DNA of 64,000 bases from Nonlabens sp. Lineage in GTDB: Bacteria > Bacteroidota > Bacteroidia > Flavobacteriales > Flavobacteriaceae. This document shows positions 45,533 through 54,789 of this stretch, one piece after another. The position numbers and the translations under genes were made by a program. Position 1 is the stretch's first letter. The number at the start of each line of letters is the position of its first letter. The stretch spans positions 1-64,000 of the forward strand of contig JAHDIQ010000007.1 of NCBI GenBank assembly GCA_020630715.1, in the 5' to 3' direction. The notes under the pieces are model-generated. The model ran no database searches. It was not told where the DNA came from and saw only the letters and a list, made by a program, of their open reading frames with translations.

Positions 45533-47119
45533 ATGAAAAAGATGATTTTTTTGATGTTGTTTTTCGCTTTCGCGAAAGCGTATTCACAAGACCTAAACGC
45601 ATGGATTTATTTTACAGATAAACCAAATGTTACGGCTAGTCTTGCTGCACCACAAACCATATTAACCCAACGTGCTATTGATCGTAAAGCACGACATGGT
45701 ATTCCTATCGATAGTCGTGATGTACCTATGAACCAAAGCTATGTCGCTCAAGTAAAAAGTGCTACAGGAATAACATACAAGACGCAGTCTAAATGGTTTA
45801 ACTGCGTGCATGTAACCGGAACCCAAGCAGCTATTGATGCATTAATTAATTTATCCTTTGTAAGTCAGATCGATTATGCAGATCCTACCTTGCGCACGCA
45901 ACAAATTAGAGAAGATAAATTTGCGCAAATGACAACGCCACCATTGACCTATGGTAATGCAAGTAATCAGATTACGATGATAGGACTGGATCAATTGCAT
46001 AATACAGGTCATACTGGATCTGGTATTCACATCGCAGTTACAGATAGTGGTTTTCCTAGTGTAGATACAAATAGCGGTTTCTCTCAATTAAGATCAAATA
46101 GTGGTATCGCAGGTGGTTATGACTTTGTAGCTGGCGATAACTCGTATTACGGTGATCACTTTCATGGTACGAGAGTATTAAGCATCATGGCAGGAAATGT
46201 TCCTAATAGCTTTGAAGGTAGTGCACCGGATGCTACCTATTATTTATATCGTACAGAAGACGCAACTAGTGAAACTCCTGTAGAATTAAGTTATTGGGTT
46301 GCCGCTGCAGAGCGTGCAGATTCACTAGGTGTAGACGTGATCAATGTATCTTTAGGATACCTCACTTTTGATAATGCTACAGAGAATTTGAACTATAGTA
46401 ATATGGATGGTCAGACCTCTTTTATATCTCGCGGAGCAAACGTGGCTTTTGAAAAAGGAATGGTGGTTGTTACGAGTGCTGGAAATTCCGGAAATAGCAG
46501 TCTTCATCCTTACATAGCAGCACCAGCAGATGCTCAAGGATCTTTTTCAATAGGAGCCGTAGATGGAACAGAGAATAGAATAGGCTTTTCCAGTATAGGT
46601 CCTACATCAGATCAACGTCAGAAACCTGACGTAGCTGCCATGGGAGCAGGAACGGCACTTATTAATGAAAATCAATCCTTAACAAATGGCAATGGGACAT
46701 CATACAGCGCACCATTGATTAGCGGTGGGATTGCTTGCTTAATGCAGGCATTTCCTAATTTAACGCCGCAACAAATACTAGATGCAGTGAGAGCTAGCTC
46801 TAGTCAATTTACGATGCCAGACAACTTGTTAGGCGATGGGATTCCCGATTTTGGTAACGCATTTGTTACTTTGGGATCGCAAAGTGTTGTAAAACCGTCC
46901 TATTCCTACTATGTAGTAGATGATGTTTTGTATCTACAATTTGATGAATCTGTAACTTTAGACCATTTGAGTGTGTATAATCTTTCTGGACAACTGGTTT
47001 ATGATCAGTCTATTAAGGAAGCCACAAATCAGATTGATTTAGCATCATTAGCATCAGGAATGTATTTGATACAACTAGAAGGACAATTGCGTGACACCTT
47101 TAAAATAGTGGTTCCTTAA
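45533..47119 (+). CDS. Secreted subtilisin-family serine protease with T9SS sorting domain
   Basis: A 528-residue S8 peptidase. A signal peptide (about 19 residues) leads to a propeptide-like region, then a catalytic domain. The triad is Asp171 (AVTDSGFP), His211 (HFHGTRVLS) and Ser390 (GNGTSYSAPL), with oxyanion Asn318 (SAGNSGN). The C-terminal about 75 residues (LSVYNLSGQLVYDQ, LASGMYLIQLEG, KIVVP) are a type IX secretion sorting domain, so the protease is probably released or attached at the surface. A palindrome copy at 45566-45579 encodes FAFAKAY inside the signal peptide itself. Confidence 0.93.
   Translation: MKKMIFLMLFFAFAKAYSQDLNAWIYFTDKPNVTASLAAPQTILTQRAIDRKARHGIPIDSRDVPMNQSYVAQVKSATGITYKTQSKWFNCVHVTGTQAAIDALINLSFVSQIDYADPTLRTQQIREDKFAQMTTPPLTYGNASNQITMIGLDQLHNTGHTGSGIHIAVTDSGFPSVDTNSGFSQLRSNSGIAGGYDFVAGDNSYYGDHFHGTRVLSIMAGNVPNSFEGSAPDATYYLYRTEDATSETPVELSYWVAAAERADSLGVDVINVSLGYLTFDNATENLNYSNMDGQTSFISRGANVAFEKGMVVVTSAGNSGNSSLHPYIAAPADAQGSFSIGAVDGTENRIGFSSIGPTSDQRQKPDVAAMGAGTALINENQSLTNGNGTSYSAPLISGGIACLMQAFPNLTPQQILDAVRASSSQFTMPDNLLGDGIPDFGNAFVTLGSQSVVKPSYSYYVVDDVLYLQFDESVTLDHLSVYNLSGQLVYDQSIKEATNQIDLASLASGMYLIQLEGQLRDTFKIVVP
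45566..45579. repeat. 14-bp palindrome GCTTTCGCGAAAGC
   Basis: Perfect copy within the signal-peptide coding region of the subtilase gene, read as AFAKA. Confidence 0.9.
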
Positions 47120-47880
47120 ACGGCAGCTGTCTTCTTAGTGCTAGCATTAGAAATGATACTCACTAGGACATAAAGTGCAATGATCACAGGAACTGCATAA
47201 ATGTTAAGCGCAACGATCAAACCGATGGCAATTGCTAGGAAAATCCATCGCAATTGATTATCGCTCCATCCAAAACTTTTAAACTTCAATGCAAATAGAG
47301 GGATTTCTGCATTGAGAAGAAAACTACTTACAAAGGTGATGATTAATAGAATATAGGGATTATCTAATGCTGCATAAACCCAATCAATACTAGTAGTTTG
47401 AGCAATAATACCTAGAGAAATAATGAGCATCGCATTTGCTGGAGTAGGTAATCCTATAAAAGAATCTGTTTGCCTTGTATCGATATTGAATTTTGCTAAT
47501 CGGTAGCAACTTGCTGCGGTAATGGCAAAACCTATGATGCATAGATAAGAATGTGCTATAAAATGTTCTTTGGCGCTTGCCGTATAATCTATCGATTTAG
47601 AAAATAAATCCATTCCCACAGCATCAGATAGTAATTGATACATCACAATTCCAGGTACCACACCGCTGGTTACCATATCTGCAAGAGAATCTAATTGCTT
47701 CCCTAATTCACCACTAGCATCTAGAAGTCTAGCGGCAAGACCGTCAAAAAAGTCAAAAAATATTCCCAGTCCTACAAAAATTCCAGCCATCATAAGCTGA
47801 TCATGAAATGCGTATAAGGTAGCAACACAACCGCAAAGCAAGTTTAAAATCGTTATTGCGTTAGGAATCCATTTTTTCAT
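47116..47880 (-). CDS. pssA: CDP-diacylglycerol-serine O-phosphatidyltransferase
   Basis: About 254 residues, with several membrane helices. The CDP-alcohol phosphotransferase signature D-G-x2-A-R-x8-G-x3-D-x3-D starts at FFDGLAARLLDASGELG (about residues 44-60). It makes phosphatidylserine for phosphatidylethanolamine synthesis. An in-frame ATG at 47928 would add 16 residues; MKKWIPNAITILNLLCG is the normal family N-terminus, so 47880 is chosen. It converges on the subtilase gene with a 4-bp overlap. Confidence 0.9.
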   Translation of the reverse strand: MKKWIPNAITILNLLCGCVATLYAFHDQLMMAGIFVGLGIFFDFFDGLAARLLDASGELGKQLDSLADMVTSGVVPGIVMYQLLSDAVGMDLFSKSIDYTASAKEHFIAHSYLCIIGFAITAASCYRLAKFNIDTRQTDSFIGLPTPANAMLIISLGIIAQTTSIDWVYAALDNPYILLIITFVSSFLLNAEIPLFALKFKSFGWSDNQLRWIFLAIAIGLIVALNIYAVPVIIALYVLVSIISNASTKKTAAV

Positions 47881-47884
47881 ATTG

Positions 47885-47892
47885 CAAATATG
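47885..47892 (-). promoter_or_regulatory. -7-like box CATATTTG for pssA
   Basis: Minus-strand CATATTTG (one mismatch to TAnnTTTG) ends 4 nt before the ATG at 47880, the same spacing as at rluF, mnmA and yefM. Confidence 0.4.
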
Positions 47893-47987
47893 CAGATTAA
47901 TTAAATAACCATTTTGAGAAAGGCACAATATCCATAGGTTTTACTAGTTATTTACATAGAAACCTAGATATTTGCAGGTAACTATTT

Positions 47988-49070
47988 ATGAGGTCTATTC
48001 CACGCTATTTATTCTTAATCATTGTATTGCTAGCTAGCATAGCAACTAGCGCGCAGACTTCTAGAGCATATTCTAATGAATTTTTAAACATAGGAGTAGA
48101 TGCTGCCGCATTAGGTATGGGAAATGCAGTGGTCGCAACTACAAAGGATGTAAATTCTGGTTACTGGAATCCAGCAGGTTTAATGCAACTAGAACAGCAA
48201 GAAGTAGGATTAATGCACGCTAATTACTTTGCAAATATTGCACAATATAATTATGGTGGATTTGCGATGCCTATTGATGATGTAAGCGCTTTTGGTGTAA
48301 ATGTGATTCGGTTTTCTGTAGATGATATCCTAAATACCACACAATTGATTGACGATCAGGGAAACATAAATTACGATCGTATTTCAACCTTTTCTACAGC
48401 AGATTGGGCAGTGACTTTCTCTTATGCACGTGAGGCAAAGCTAGATGGTTTTACCTACGGTGGTAATATGAAAATCATACGTAGAGTGATAGGTGATTTT
48501 GCAAATTCATGGGGTTTTGGTTTTGATCTAGGTGCACAACTACAGCGTGGTAACTGGCATTTTGGGTTTATAGCACGTGACATTACCACTACCTATAATA
48601 CATGGACTATAGATGAAGATTCTTTTGAGGACATCCGTGGTGCTGTTGCAAATCAAAATCAGGAATTACCAGAAACTACAGAAATTACCATACCTAAAGT
48701 ACAACTAGGAGCTGCCAGAAAATTCACCTTTCATTATGATCATGTATTAACAGCAGAGGTAGATTTGAACATGCGATTTATTCAAACTAATGATATTATA
48801 TCGAGTAGTGCCGTCAGTGCAACACCAGCATTAGGTTTAGAATACGGATTTATAGATATGGTATTTGTAAGAGCAGGCGCAGGAAACTTCCAAAACGTCA
48901 CACAGTTAGACGGAACAGATCAAATGAACTTCCAGCCTAATATAGGTGTAGGTTTTAAATACAAAGGAATCGCGGTAGATTATGCTCTTACTAATATAGG
49001 TGACGCTAGTGATGCATTGTACTCTAATATCTTTAGCTTACGAGTAGATTTATCGACTTTTTCTAGATAA
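47988..49070 (+). CDS. PorV/PorQ-family outer membrane protein
   Basis: A 360-residue outer-membrane beta-barrel with a signal peptide (about 23 residues, ending TSAQ). The conserved N-terminal block SNEFLNIGVDAAALGMGNA and VNSGYWNPAGL are typical of PorV/PorQ proteins, which belong to or resemble type IX secretion system parts. Two T9SS cargo genes (36503 and 45533) are nearby. Whether this one is PorV, PorQ or a paralogue cannot be told from the sequence. Confidence 0.82.
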   Translation: MRSIPRYLFLIIVLLASIATSAQTSRAYSNEFLNIGVDAAALGMGNAVVATTKDVNSGYWNPAGLMQLEQQEVGLMHANYFANIAQYNYGGFAMPIDDVSAFGVNVIRFSVDDILNTTQLIDDQGNINYDRISTFSTADWAVTFSYAREAKLDGFTYGGNMKIIRRVIGDFANSWGFGFDLGAQLQRGNWHFGFIARDITTTYNTWTIDEDSFEDIRGAVANQNQELPETTEITIPKVQLGAARKFTFHYDHVLTAEVDLNMRFIQTNDIISSSAVSATPALGLEYGFIDMVFVRAGAGNFQNVTQLDGTDQMNFQPNIGVGFKYKGIAVDYALTNIGDASDALYSNIFSLRVDLSTFSR

Positions 49071-49105
49071 ACATGTATTTTTACAATAATCAAGTGGATG
49101 GTTAC

Positions 49106-49393
49106 ATGATTACAAAATCTCAAATATCACTTATCAAAAAAATATTAGCGCCATTTGAGCCTAATTACATAGGTGTCTTTGGCTCTCGTGCTCGTGGTGA
49201 TCATCATGATGGAAGCGACTTAGATCTATTGGTAGATTTTAAAAAAAAACTCCATTTATTAGATGTGATTGGGTTAGAAATGGAATTAAAAACTCATTTT
49301 GGCTTTCCCGTGCAACTCGTTTTTAGAAGATCTATTAGCGATAGTTTAAAACCTTTTATTCTTGAAGATTTAAGACCAGTGCATGGATCATAA
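49106..49393 (+). CDS. mntA: MntA-like nucleotidyltransferase (antitoxin)
   Basis: A 96-residue minimal nucleotidyltransferase. The motif GSRARGDHHDGSDLD (about residues 28-42) is the GS-x9-D-x-D active site. In characterised MntA-HepT pairs the MntA enzyme AMPylates a tyrosine on the HepT toxin and silences it. The HepT gene overlaps its end by 11 bp. An in-frame ATG at 49073 exists; MITKSQISLIKK at 49106 is the more usual N-terminus. Confidence 0.85.
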   Translation: MITKSQISLIKKILAPFEPNYIGVFGSRARGDHHDGSDLDLLVDFKKKLHLLDVIGLEMELKTHFGFPVQLVFRRSISDSLKPFILEDLRPVHGS

Positions 49394-49730
49394 AAAAGAT
49401 ATTGTCTATCTGGAGCACATGTTAAACTGTTTGCTACGTATAATGGAATATACAAATGATGTAGATGAGATCTCATTTCATGAACAAACGATCATTCAAG
49501 ATGCTGTTATACGCAATCTGGAAATAATAGGTGAAGCCACTAAAAAATTATCAGAATCGTTTAGAGGTAAATACCATCATATCCCGTGGCGTCAAATTGC
49601 AGGAATGCGGGATAAATTGATTCACGATTATTTACAAGTTGATACGCTTACTATATGGCAAACAGTGCAGGATGTAATTCCTAGTTTTCATCATAATTTG
49701 ACAGAAATCATAAAGGAAGAAAATCACTAA
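49383..49730 (+). CDS. hepT: HepT-like ribonuclease toxin (DUF86)
   Basis: A 115-residue all-helical HEPN-domain protein. The ribonuclease motif R-x4-H-x-Y is present as RDKLIHDY (about residues 78-85), and the NLEIIGEATKKLS segment is typical of DUF86. It forms a toxin-antitoxin pair with the MntA-like gene. Its stop overlaps the lnt start by one base (TAATG), placing a housekeeping gene directly behind the toxin. Confidence 0.86.
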   Translation: MDHKKDIVYLEHMLNCLLRIMEYTNDVDEISFHEQTIIQDAVIRNLEIIGEATKKLSESFRGKYHHIPWRQIAGMRDKLIHDYLQVDTLTIWQTVQDVIPSFHHNLTEIIKEENH

Positions 49731-51388
49731 TGAAAAGCATTCTAGGAGCACTCCTTAGCGGATTATTATTATGGCTGGCATGGCCTACCTATGGTTTTGC
49801 AGGACTGCTTTTTATTGCTTTTGTACCATTGTTACTTAGTGAAAAACGACTGCGTGATGATGTTAAAAAGAAAACGGCGTGGCGTGTTCTTGCTCATGCT
49901 TATCTCACCTTTTTGATTTGGAATTTTGCGACTACATCGTGGTTGTACTATGCAACACCTTTTGGGATGTGGTTTGCCGTATTAGTCAATTCTTTATTGA
50001 TGGCAACCGTGTTTATGGTCTATCATTTATTTGCCCGTAAAGTGAATCAAGGAACGGCATGGACTTTTTTAATATGTCTGTGGATGGCATTTGAATACCT
50101 GCATTTACATTGGGATTTCTCGTGGCCATGGCTCAATTTAGGAAATGGATTTAGTGAGTACACCAGCTGGATTCAGTGGTACGAATACACAGGAACTTTT
50201 GGTGGTACTTTATGGGTTTGGCTTGTGAACATTGCAGTAACTTATTTGGTTTTTACTAGGTTAAAAAATGTGAAAAGTAATCAGGATGGTGGTAGGTTCG
50301 CTTTCGCGAAAGCGAAATACCTCAAACAGATCGGGTTAATAGCGACAATGGTGTTGTTACCCATCGTAGTATCAGTTTATATTCAGTCTACCTATACAGT
50401 TTCAATTACAGCTGAAAGCGAAATGGATGAGGTATTGATCGTCCAGCCTAATATCGATCCTTATAAAGAAAAATATTTTCAGACAAATGGTAAGGTGATT
50501 GAACTGATGGAGGAATTGATCACACCAGAAATGAATGATGAAGTTGATTTTATCATCACACCAGAAACCGTGCTGGCAGATAATCGGTTTAGATTACCAC
50601 AAGTACAATACCACCGCGATATTCAGTCCTTAAGAACCTTGCTCGCTCCTTATCCTAACACTTATTATCTGGGTGGTATTTCCATGATTGATGTGTTTAG
50701 AAAAGATGATCCACGTCATAGTAATCAGTCCAATACGCTGGACGGCAAAGCTTATTTTAATGATTATAACAGTGCGATGTTTATGAATCGTTCTGGGCAA
50801 GTGGATTTGTATCATAAATCTAAGCTAGTGGTAGGAATAGAAAACATGCCTTATAAAAGTGTGTTAGAGCCATTATTAGGAAATGTCATGATCGATTTAG
50901 GAGGAACCGTTGCTACTAAAACTACCCAAGAAGAACGCTCTGTATTTACTACATCAGATGAAAAAGCGATCGCACCTATAATATGCTATGAAAGTGTCTA
51001 TGGTGATTATGTGACAGATTACGTAAACAATGGTGCGCAGTATCTGGCAATCATTACTAATGATGCCTGGTGGGCAAATACACAAGGTCATCAACAACAT
51101 TTAAGCCTAGCTAGATTACGGGCTATAGAGAATAGACGCTGGATCGCGCGCAGTGCAAATACTGGAATTAGCGCTATTATGGATCATACAGGTGCGGTAA
51201 GACAATCACTAGGTTATGAAAAACGTGGTGTTGTTTCTGGACAGATTCAGTCTCGTGATGAGCTTACCTTTTATACACTACATGGTGATTATCTAGCTAG
51301 AATCGCGATGTTTATAGGTGTGTTTACCTTGCTTTTTGGGACTATGCGATCTAGTGGAAAACGTCGCGGTCGTAGGCCTAAATTGTAG
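49730..51388 (+). CDS. lnt: Apolipoprotein N-acyltransferase
   Basis: A 552-residue inner-membrane enzyme that adds the third acyl chain to lipoproteins. About six N-terminal membrane helices and one at the C-terminus flank a nitrilase-like domain. Its catalytic residues are Glu279 (TPETVL), Lys363 (YHKSKLV) and Cys419 (PIICYESVYG). A perfect palindrome at 50300-50313 encodes RFAFAKAKYL near residue 195, in a loop before a membrane helix. It follows hepT with a one-base overlap. The C-terminus is basic. Confidence 0.93.
   Translation: MKSILGALLSGLLLWLAWPTYGFAGLLFIAFVPLLLSEKRLRDDVKKKTAWRVLAHAYLTFLIWNFATTSWLYYATPFGMWFAVLVNSLLMATVFMVYHLFARKVNQGTAWTFLICLWMAFEYLHLHWDFSWPWLNLGNGFSEYTSWIQWYEYTGTFGGTLWVWLVNIAVTYLVFTRLKNVKSNQDGGRFAFAKAKYLKQIGLIATMVLLPIVVSVYIQSTYTVSITAESEMDEVLIVQPNIDPYKEKYFQTNGKVIELMEELITPEMNDEVDFIITPETVLADNRFRLPQVQYHRDIQSLRTLLAPYPNTYYLGGISMIDVFRKDDPRHSNQSNTLDGKAYFNDYNSAMFMNRSGQVDLYHKSKLVVGIENMPYKSVLEPLLGNVMIDLGGTVATKTTQEERSVFTTSDEKAIAPIICYESVYGDYVTDYVNNGAQYLAIITNDAWWANTQGHQQHLSLARLRAIENRRWIARSANTGISAIMDHTGAVRQSLGYEKRGVVSGQIQSRDELTFYTLHGDYLARIAMFIGVFTLLFGTMRSSGKRRGRRPKL
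50300..50313. repeat. 14-bp palindrome GCTTTCGCGAAAGC
   Basis: Perfect copy inside lnt, read as AFAKA. Confidence 0.9.
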
Positions 51389-51469
51389 CGTTTGTTATCT
51401 TGATTTTTTTGTTAACTACTATGTGAATGGAATACTATGATTTTAATCGTTGATATTCACTGATTCTTA

Positions 51470-51477
51470 TATATTTG
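51470..51477 (+). promoter_or_regulatory. -7 box TATATTTG of the polysaccharide locus
   Basis: Exact TAnnTTTG match ending 21 nt before the Wza-like start at 51499. Likely promoter for the export and glycosyltransferase genes that follow. Confidence 0.55.
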
Positions 51478-51498
51478 TTATTGAACTGTTAACTTCTT

Positions 51499-52308
51499 AT
51501 GCGCAAGCTTTTATTTATTTTAGGGATTATAGCGTTGTTTGTAGGAACTTCTTGTGTGCCTACTAATAAAATTACCTACTTACAGGAATCAGAAAAGGTT
51601 AAAAACGATTCGTTGATTTTAATTCAAAAAGTACAACCACCATATCGATTACAAATTAATGATATTTTAAGTATTAACATCAAATCAGATTTAGAGCCAG
51701 AATTGGTTTCCATGTTTCAAATACAACAGAACCAAGGTCAAGGACAAAATCAAAATTTTCAAGCGGCAGGATTGTACTTTAATGGATATACGGTAGATCA
51801 ACATGGTGATATCAGGATTCCAGCTATAGGTACTTTAAAAGCTTTAGGTCTTACACTAGATGAATTAAGAGAATCTATAGAAAAAGATTTGTTGACTCGA
51901 TTTTTTAAAGAAGACGCAACCTTATTTGTTACCGTGAAGCTAGGCGGTTTGCGCTATGTAACTGCTGGTGAAGTTAATCGCTTAGGTGAGCAAACAGTTT
52001 TTAGAGATCAGGTAACTATAGTAGAAGCTATTTCTAATAGTGGTGGAGTTCCCATTACTGGTGATTTAAGTAATGTGCGCATTGTACGCCAGTATCCAGA
52101 TGGTGTTAAAGTGCATCATTTAGATTTAACAAAACTGGAGATCATTTATTCACCATATTATTATATTAGACCTAATGATATGATCGTGGTAGATCCACTA
52201 CCACAAAAAGCTCTAGGGACTGGAACCACTGGATTAGCTTCATTCACCACAGTGATATCACTTTTAACCACATTAGTAACCGCTGTTTTACTTTTTACTC
52301 GATTGTAA
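51499..52308 (+). CDS. Wza-like polysaccharide export lipoprotein
   Basis: A 269-residue outer-membrane lipoprotein (lipobox LFVGTSC, Cys19). It has a polysaccharide-export domain (YRLQINDILSINIKSDLEPE) and SLBB-like segments (VTAGEVNRLGEQTVF, AISNSGGVPITGD). A C-terminal hydrophobic helix (about 245-268) would cross the membrane, as in Wza. First gene of the surface polysaccharide locus; the Wzc-like gene starts on the next base. Confidence 0.9.
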   Translation: MRKLLFILGIIALFVGTSCVPTNKITYLQESEKVKNDSLILIQKVQPPYRLQINDILSINIKSDLEPELVSMFQIQQNQGQGQNQNFQAAGLYFNGYTVDQHGDIRIPAIGTLKALGLTLDELRESIEKDLLTRFFKEDATLFVTVKLGGLRYVTAGEVNRLGEQTVFRDQVTIVEAISNSGGVPITGDLSNVRIVRQYPDGVKVHHLDLTKLEIIYSPYYYIRPNDMIVVDPLPQKALGTGTTGLASFTTVISLLTTLVTAVLLFTRL

Positions 52309-54756
52309 ATGGAAGAAGAACGAGAAATAAACCCGATCTCTGGTATATTTGATATCAAGCAGTTTTTTAGAAAATTGTTGCGTTTATGGTGGCTCTTTTT
52401 ATTGTGTATCACCATCGCAATGGCTTATGCTTACTATAAAAACCAGTTTATACAAACTTTCTATAAAATAGATTCTTTAATAAGTATTAAAGACAATTCT
52501 AATCCTTTATTTACCAGTAATACCAGCCTTACCTTTAATTGGGGTGGAACTACAGATAAAGTGACTACAGCAATAACACAATATAAATCTAGGTCTCATG
52601 CAGAACAGGTAGTAGATGAACTACAATTTTACATTGATTATATAAAAGAAGGTGAGTATTACAACATTGATGCATACAAGAAAACACCATTTTACATCTA
52701 TGCAGATACTAGTAAAACACAGTTATTTAAGAAGGATATCAGACTAAAAATTATCGATAATAACACCTATGAGTTAAGTGCAAATTTTGAAAGCACTACG
52801 ACTAATGGTTATGACTATCATGAAAAAGTTGTTAAAGATGTTAGTACGCCTCAAGGTGAGTGGAAAGCCCAGTTTCACTTTGGAGAACAAGTTGACTTAC
52901 CTTTTTTAAATATTTTAATCAATAAACGAGAGCAAACGGTACCTAAAGGTGAGTGGCTATTTAAGTTTTCTGATTATTGGGAAACAGTGAGTCGTTATAA
53001 AAAAATCTCAATATTACAAAAACCACAAGGCTCTTCAATTATAGAACTTTCCCTTTCCGGAACTAATAAATATAGACTCATTGATTACATCAATGAAAGT
53101 TCTGTTATATTAGAACGTGGCGAGTTAGAACGTAAAAACAAATTTGCTGTAAGTACGTTGAGATACATCGACAGCACGCTTAATCAGCAAGTAAACGCTT
53201 TAAAGGAAAGTGAAAAAAACTTAGAAGATTTTAGGAATAAATCCACTTTAATCGATTTAGAATCTCAAAATACAGATTACAATACTAAACTGACAAATTA
53301 TGAATTGCAAAAACGTGATATTTTAAATAAATTAAATTATTATGATAATCTTAAAACCTACCTTAATACAAATAGAGATTATTCTGTAATTCAAGCACCA
53401 TCTGTAGTAGGAATTACAGAAGGTAGTATTGCTGAGGCTGTTTCTAGGCTAATTTCATTATCAGAACAGCGTAAGAAACGTGCCTTTAGTATGCGTGAGG
53501 ATGCACCAGTCTTTAGTAGAATAGATAGAGATATTGATGCTGTAAAAAATGTAATTTTAACAAATATAGATAGCAGTAAATCGCTACTTACAGATGAGCT
53601 CAATGAAATATATGGCATGATCTCAAAAGTAGAGAGTCAGATCAAGAAATTACCAAAGGAACAACAAGATTATCTTAAAATTCAGCGACAATTTGATGTC
53701 AATTTAAATACTTACAATGCATTTATGGCAAAAAAGGCAGAAGCTTCACTGGTTAAGGCTGCTAATGTTTCTGATATATTTATTATAGACGCTGCAAAGG
53801 ATACAGGAGATGCAGGAACTCGTAAAAGCGCAAATATTAACTATCTCATTGCTCTATTAATAGGATTAGCAATACCTATAAGTATTGCATTTTTTCTAAC
53901 CTTACTCGATTTCTATGTACATACACCTAAAGATGTGGAACAACTCACAAATATTCCAGTCATAGGTGTGATAGGTAAAATGAATCATCCTACGAATTTG
54001 ATTGTAAAAGACAAACCTAAATCTACCATTGCCGAGGCTTTTAGAGGCATACGCTCTAGTCTTCATTTTATGTACGATCAGGAATCAGAATATGGTTCTA
54101 GAACGATTATGGCGACTAGTAGCGTTAGTGGTGAGGGAAAAACATTTACCAGTATCAATCTAGCTACGGTATTTGCCTTAAGTGGCAAACGAACCATTTT
54201 AGTAGGTTTAGATTTAAGAAAGCCTAAGATTTTTGATGATTTTGGGATTGATAATAATTTAGGAGTCAGTAATTATCTTGTAAATGATTGTAGTTTAAAC
54301 GAGATGATACGATCTGCGGGAATAGAGAATCTGGATATTGCTTTATCTGGTCCTGTACCACCTAATCCTAGTGAATTAATCATGTCAAAACGCGCAGGTG
54401 AAATGATTAACCAGCTTAAAAAAGATTATGATTATGTGATTTTAGACACGCCACCATTAGGTCTAGTGGCAGATGCTTTAGAAATTGCAAAACACGCAGA
54501 TGCTTCACTGTATTTAGTAAGACAAGGTTATACTAAAAAAGGAATGCTAGATGTGGTAAATGATAAATATCAACGCAAGGAGATTAAGAATTTAAGTATC
54601 GTTTTTAATCATTTTAATAGTAAAGGAACTTATGGCTATGGTTACGGCTATGGCTATGGCTACGGGAATTACGGTAATGGTTATCATGAAAACGAGCTTA
54701 AAAAAGGTTTTTTTAACAGACTTAAGAGTGCTATTGAGCGATTGTTTAATAGATAA
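52309..54756 (+). CDS. Wzc-like polysaccharide co-polymerase and tyrosine autokinase
   Basis: An 815-residue BY-kinase. An N-terminal Wzz domain with a membrane helix (about 25-45) leads to a long periplasmic coiled coil and GNVR-type region, then a second membrane helix (about 508-530). The cytoplasmic kinase domain has Walker A SSVSGEGKTFTSINLA (about 605-620), Walker A' with GLDLRKPKIF, and Walker B VILDTPPLG. The C-terminal tail has eight tyrosines in YG repeats (about 766-785), the usual autophosphorylation cluster. It controls chain length and export with Wza. No matching phosphatase gene is in the window. Confidence 0.92.
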   Translation: MEEEREINPISGIFDIKQFFRKLLRLWWLFLLCITIAMAYAYYKNQFIQTFYKIDSLISIKDNSNPLFTSNTSLTFNWGGTTDKVTTAITQYKSRSHAEQVVDELQFYIDYIKEGEYYNIDAYKKTPFYIYADTSKTQLFKKDIRLKIIDNNTYELSANFESTTTNGYDYHEKVVKDVSTPQGEWKAQFHFGEQVDLPFLNILINKREQTVPKGEWLFKFSDYWETVSRYKKISILQKPQGSSIIELSLSGTNKYRLIDYINESSVILERGELERKNKFAVSTLRYIDSTLNQQVNALKESEKNLEDFRNKSTLIDLESQNTDYNTKLTNYELQKRDILNKLNYYDNLKTYLNTNRDYSVIQAPSVVGITEGSIAEAVSRLISLSEQRKKRAFSMREDAPVFSRIDRDIDAVKNVILTNIDSSKSLLTDELNEIYGMISKVESQIKKLPKEQQDYLKIQRQFDVNLNTYNAFMAKKAEASLVKAANVSDIFIIDAAKDTGDAGTRKSANINYLIALLIGLAIPISIAFFLTLLDFYVHTPKDVEQLTNIPVIGVIGKMNHPTNLIVKDKPKSTIAEAFRGIRSSLHFMYDQESEYGSRTIMATSSVSGEGKTFTSINLATVFALSGKRTILVGLDLRKPKIFDDFGIDNNLGVSNYLVNDCSLNEMIRSAGIENLDIALSGPVPPNPSELIMSKRAGEMINQLKKDYDYVILDTPPLGLVADALEIAKHADASLYLVRQGYTKKGMLDVVNDKYQRKEIKNLSIVFNHFNSKGTYGYGYGYGYGYGNYGNGYHENELKKGFFNRLKSAIERLFNR

Positions 54757-54760
54757 TTTC

Positions 54761-54774
54761 GCTTTCGCGAAAGC
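54761..54774. repeat. 14-bp palindrome GCTTTCGCGAAAGC
   Basis: Perfect copy between the wzc-like stop (54756) and the wzm-like start (54790). It is the last copy in the window. Confidence 0.9.
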
Positions 54775-54789
54775 GTAATACGTCCACCT

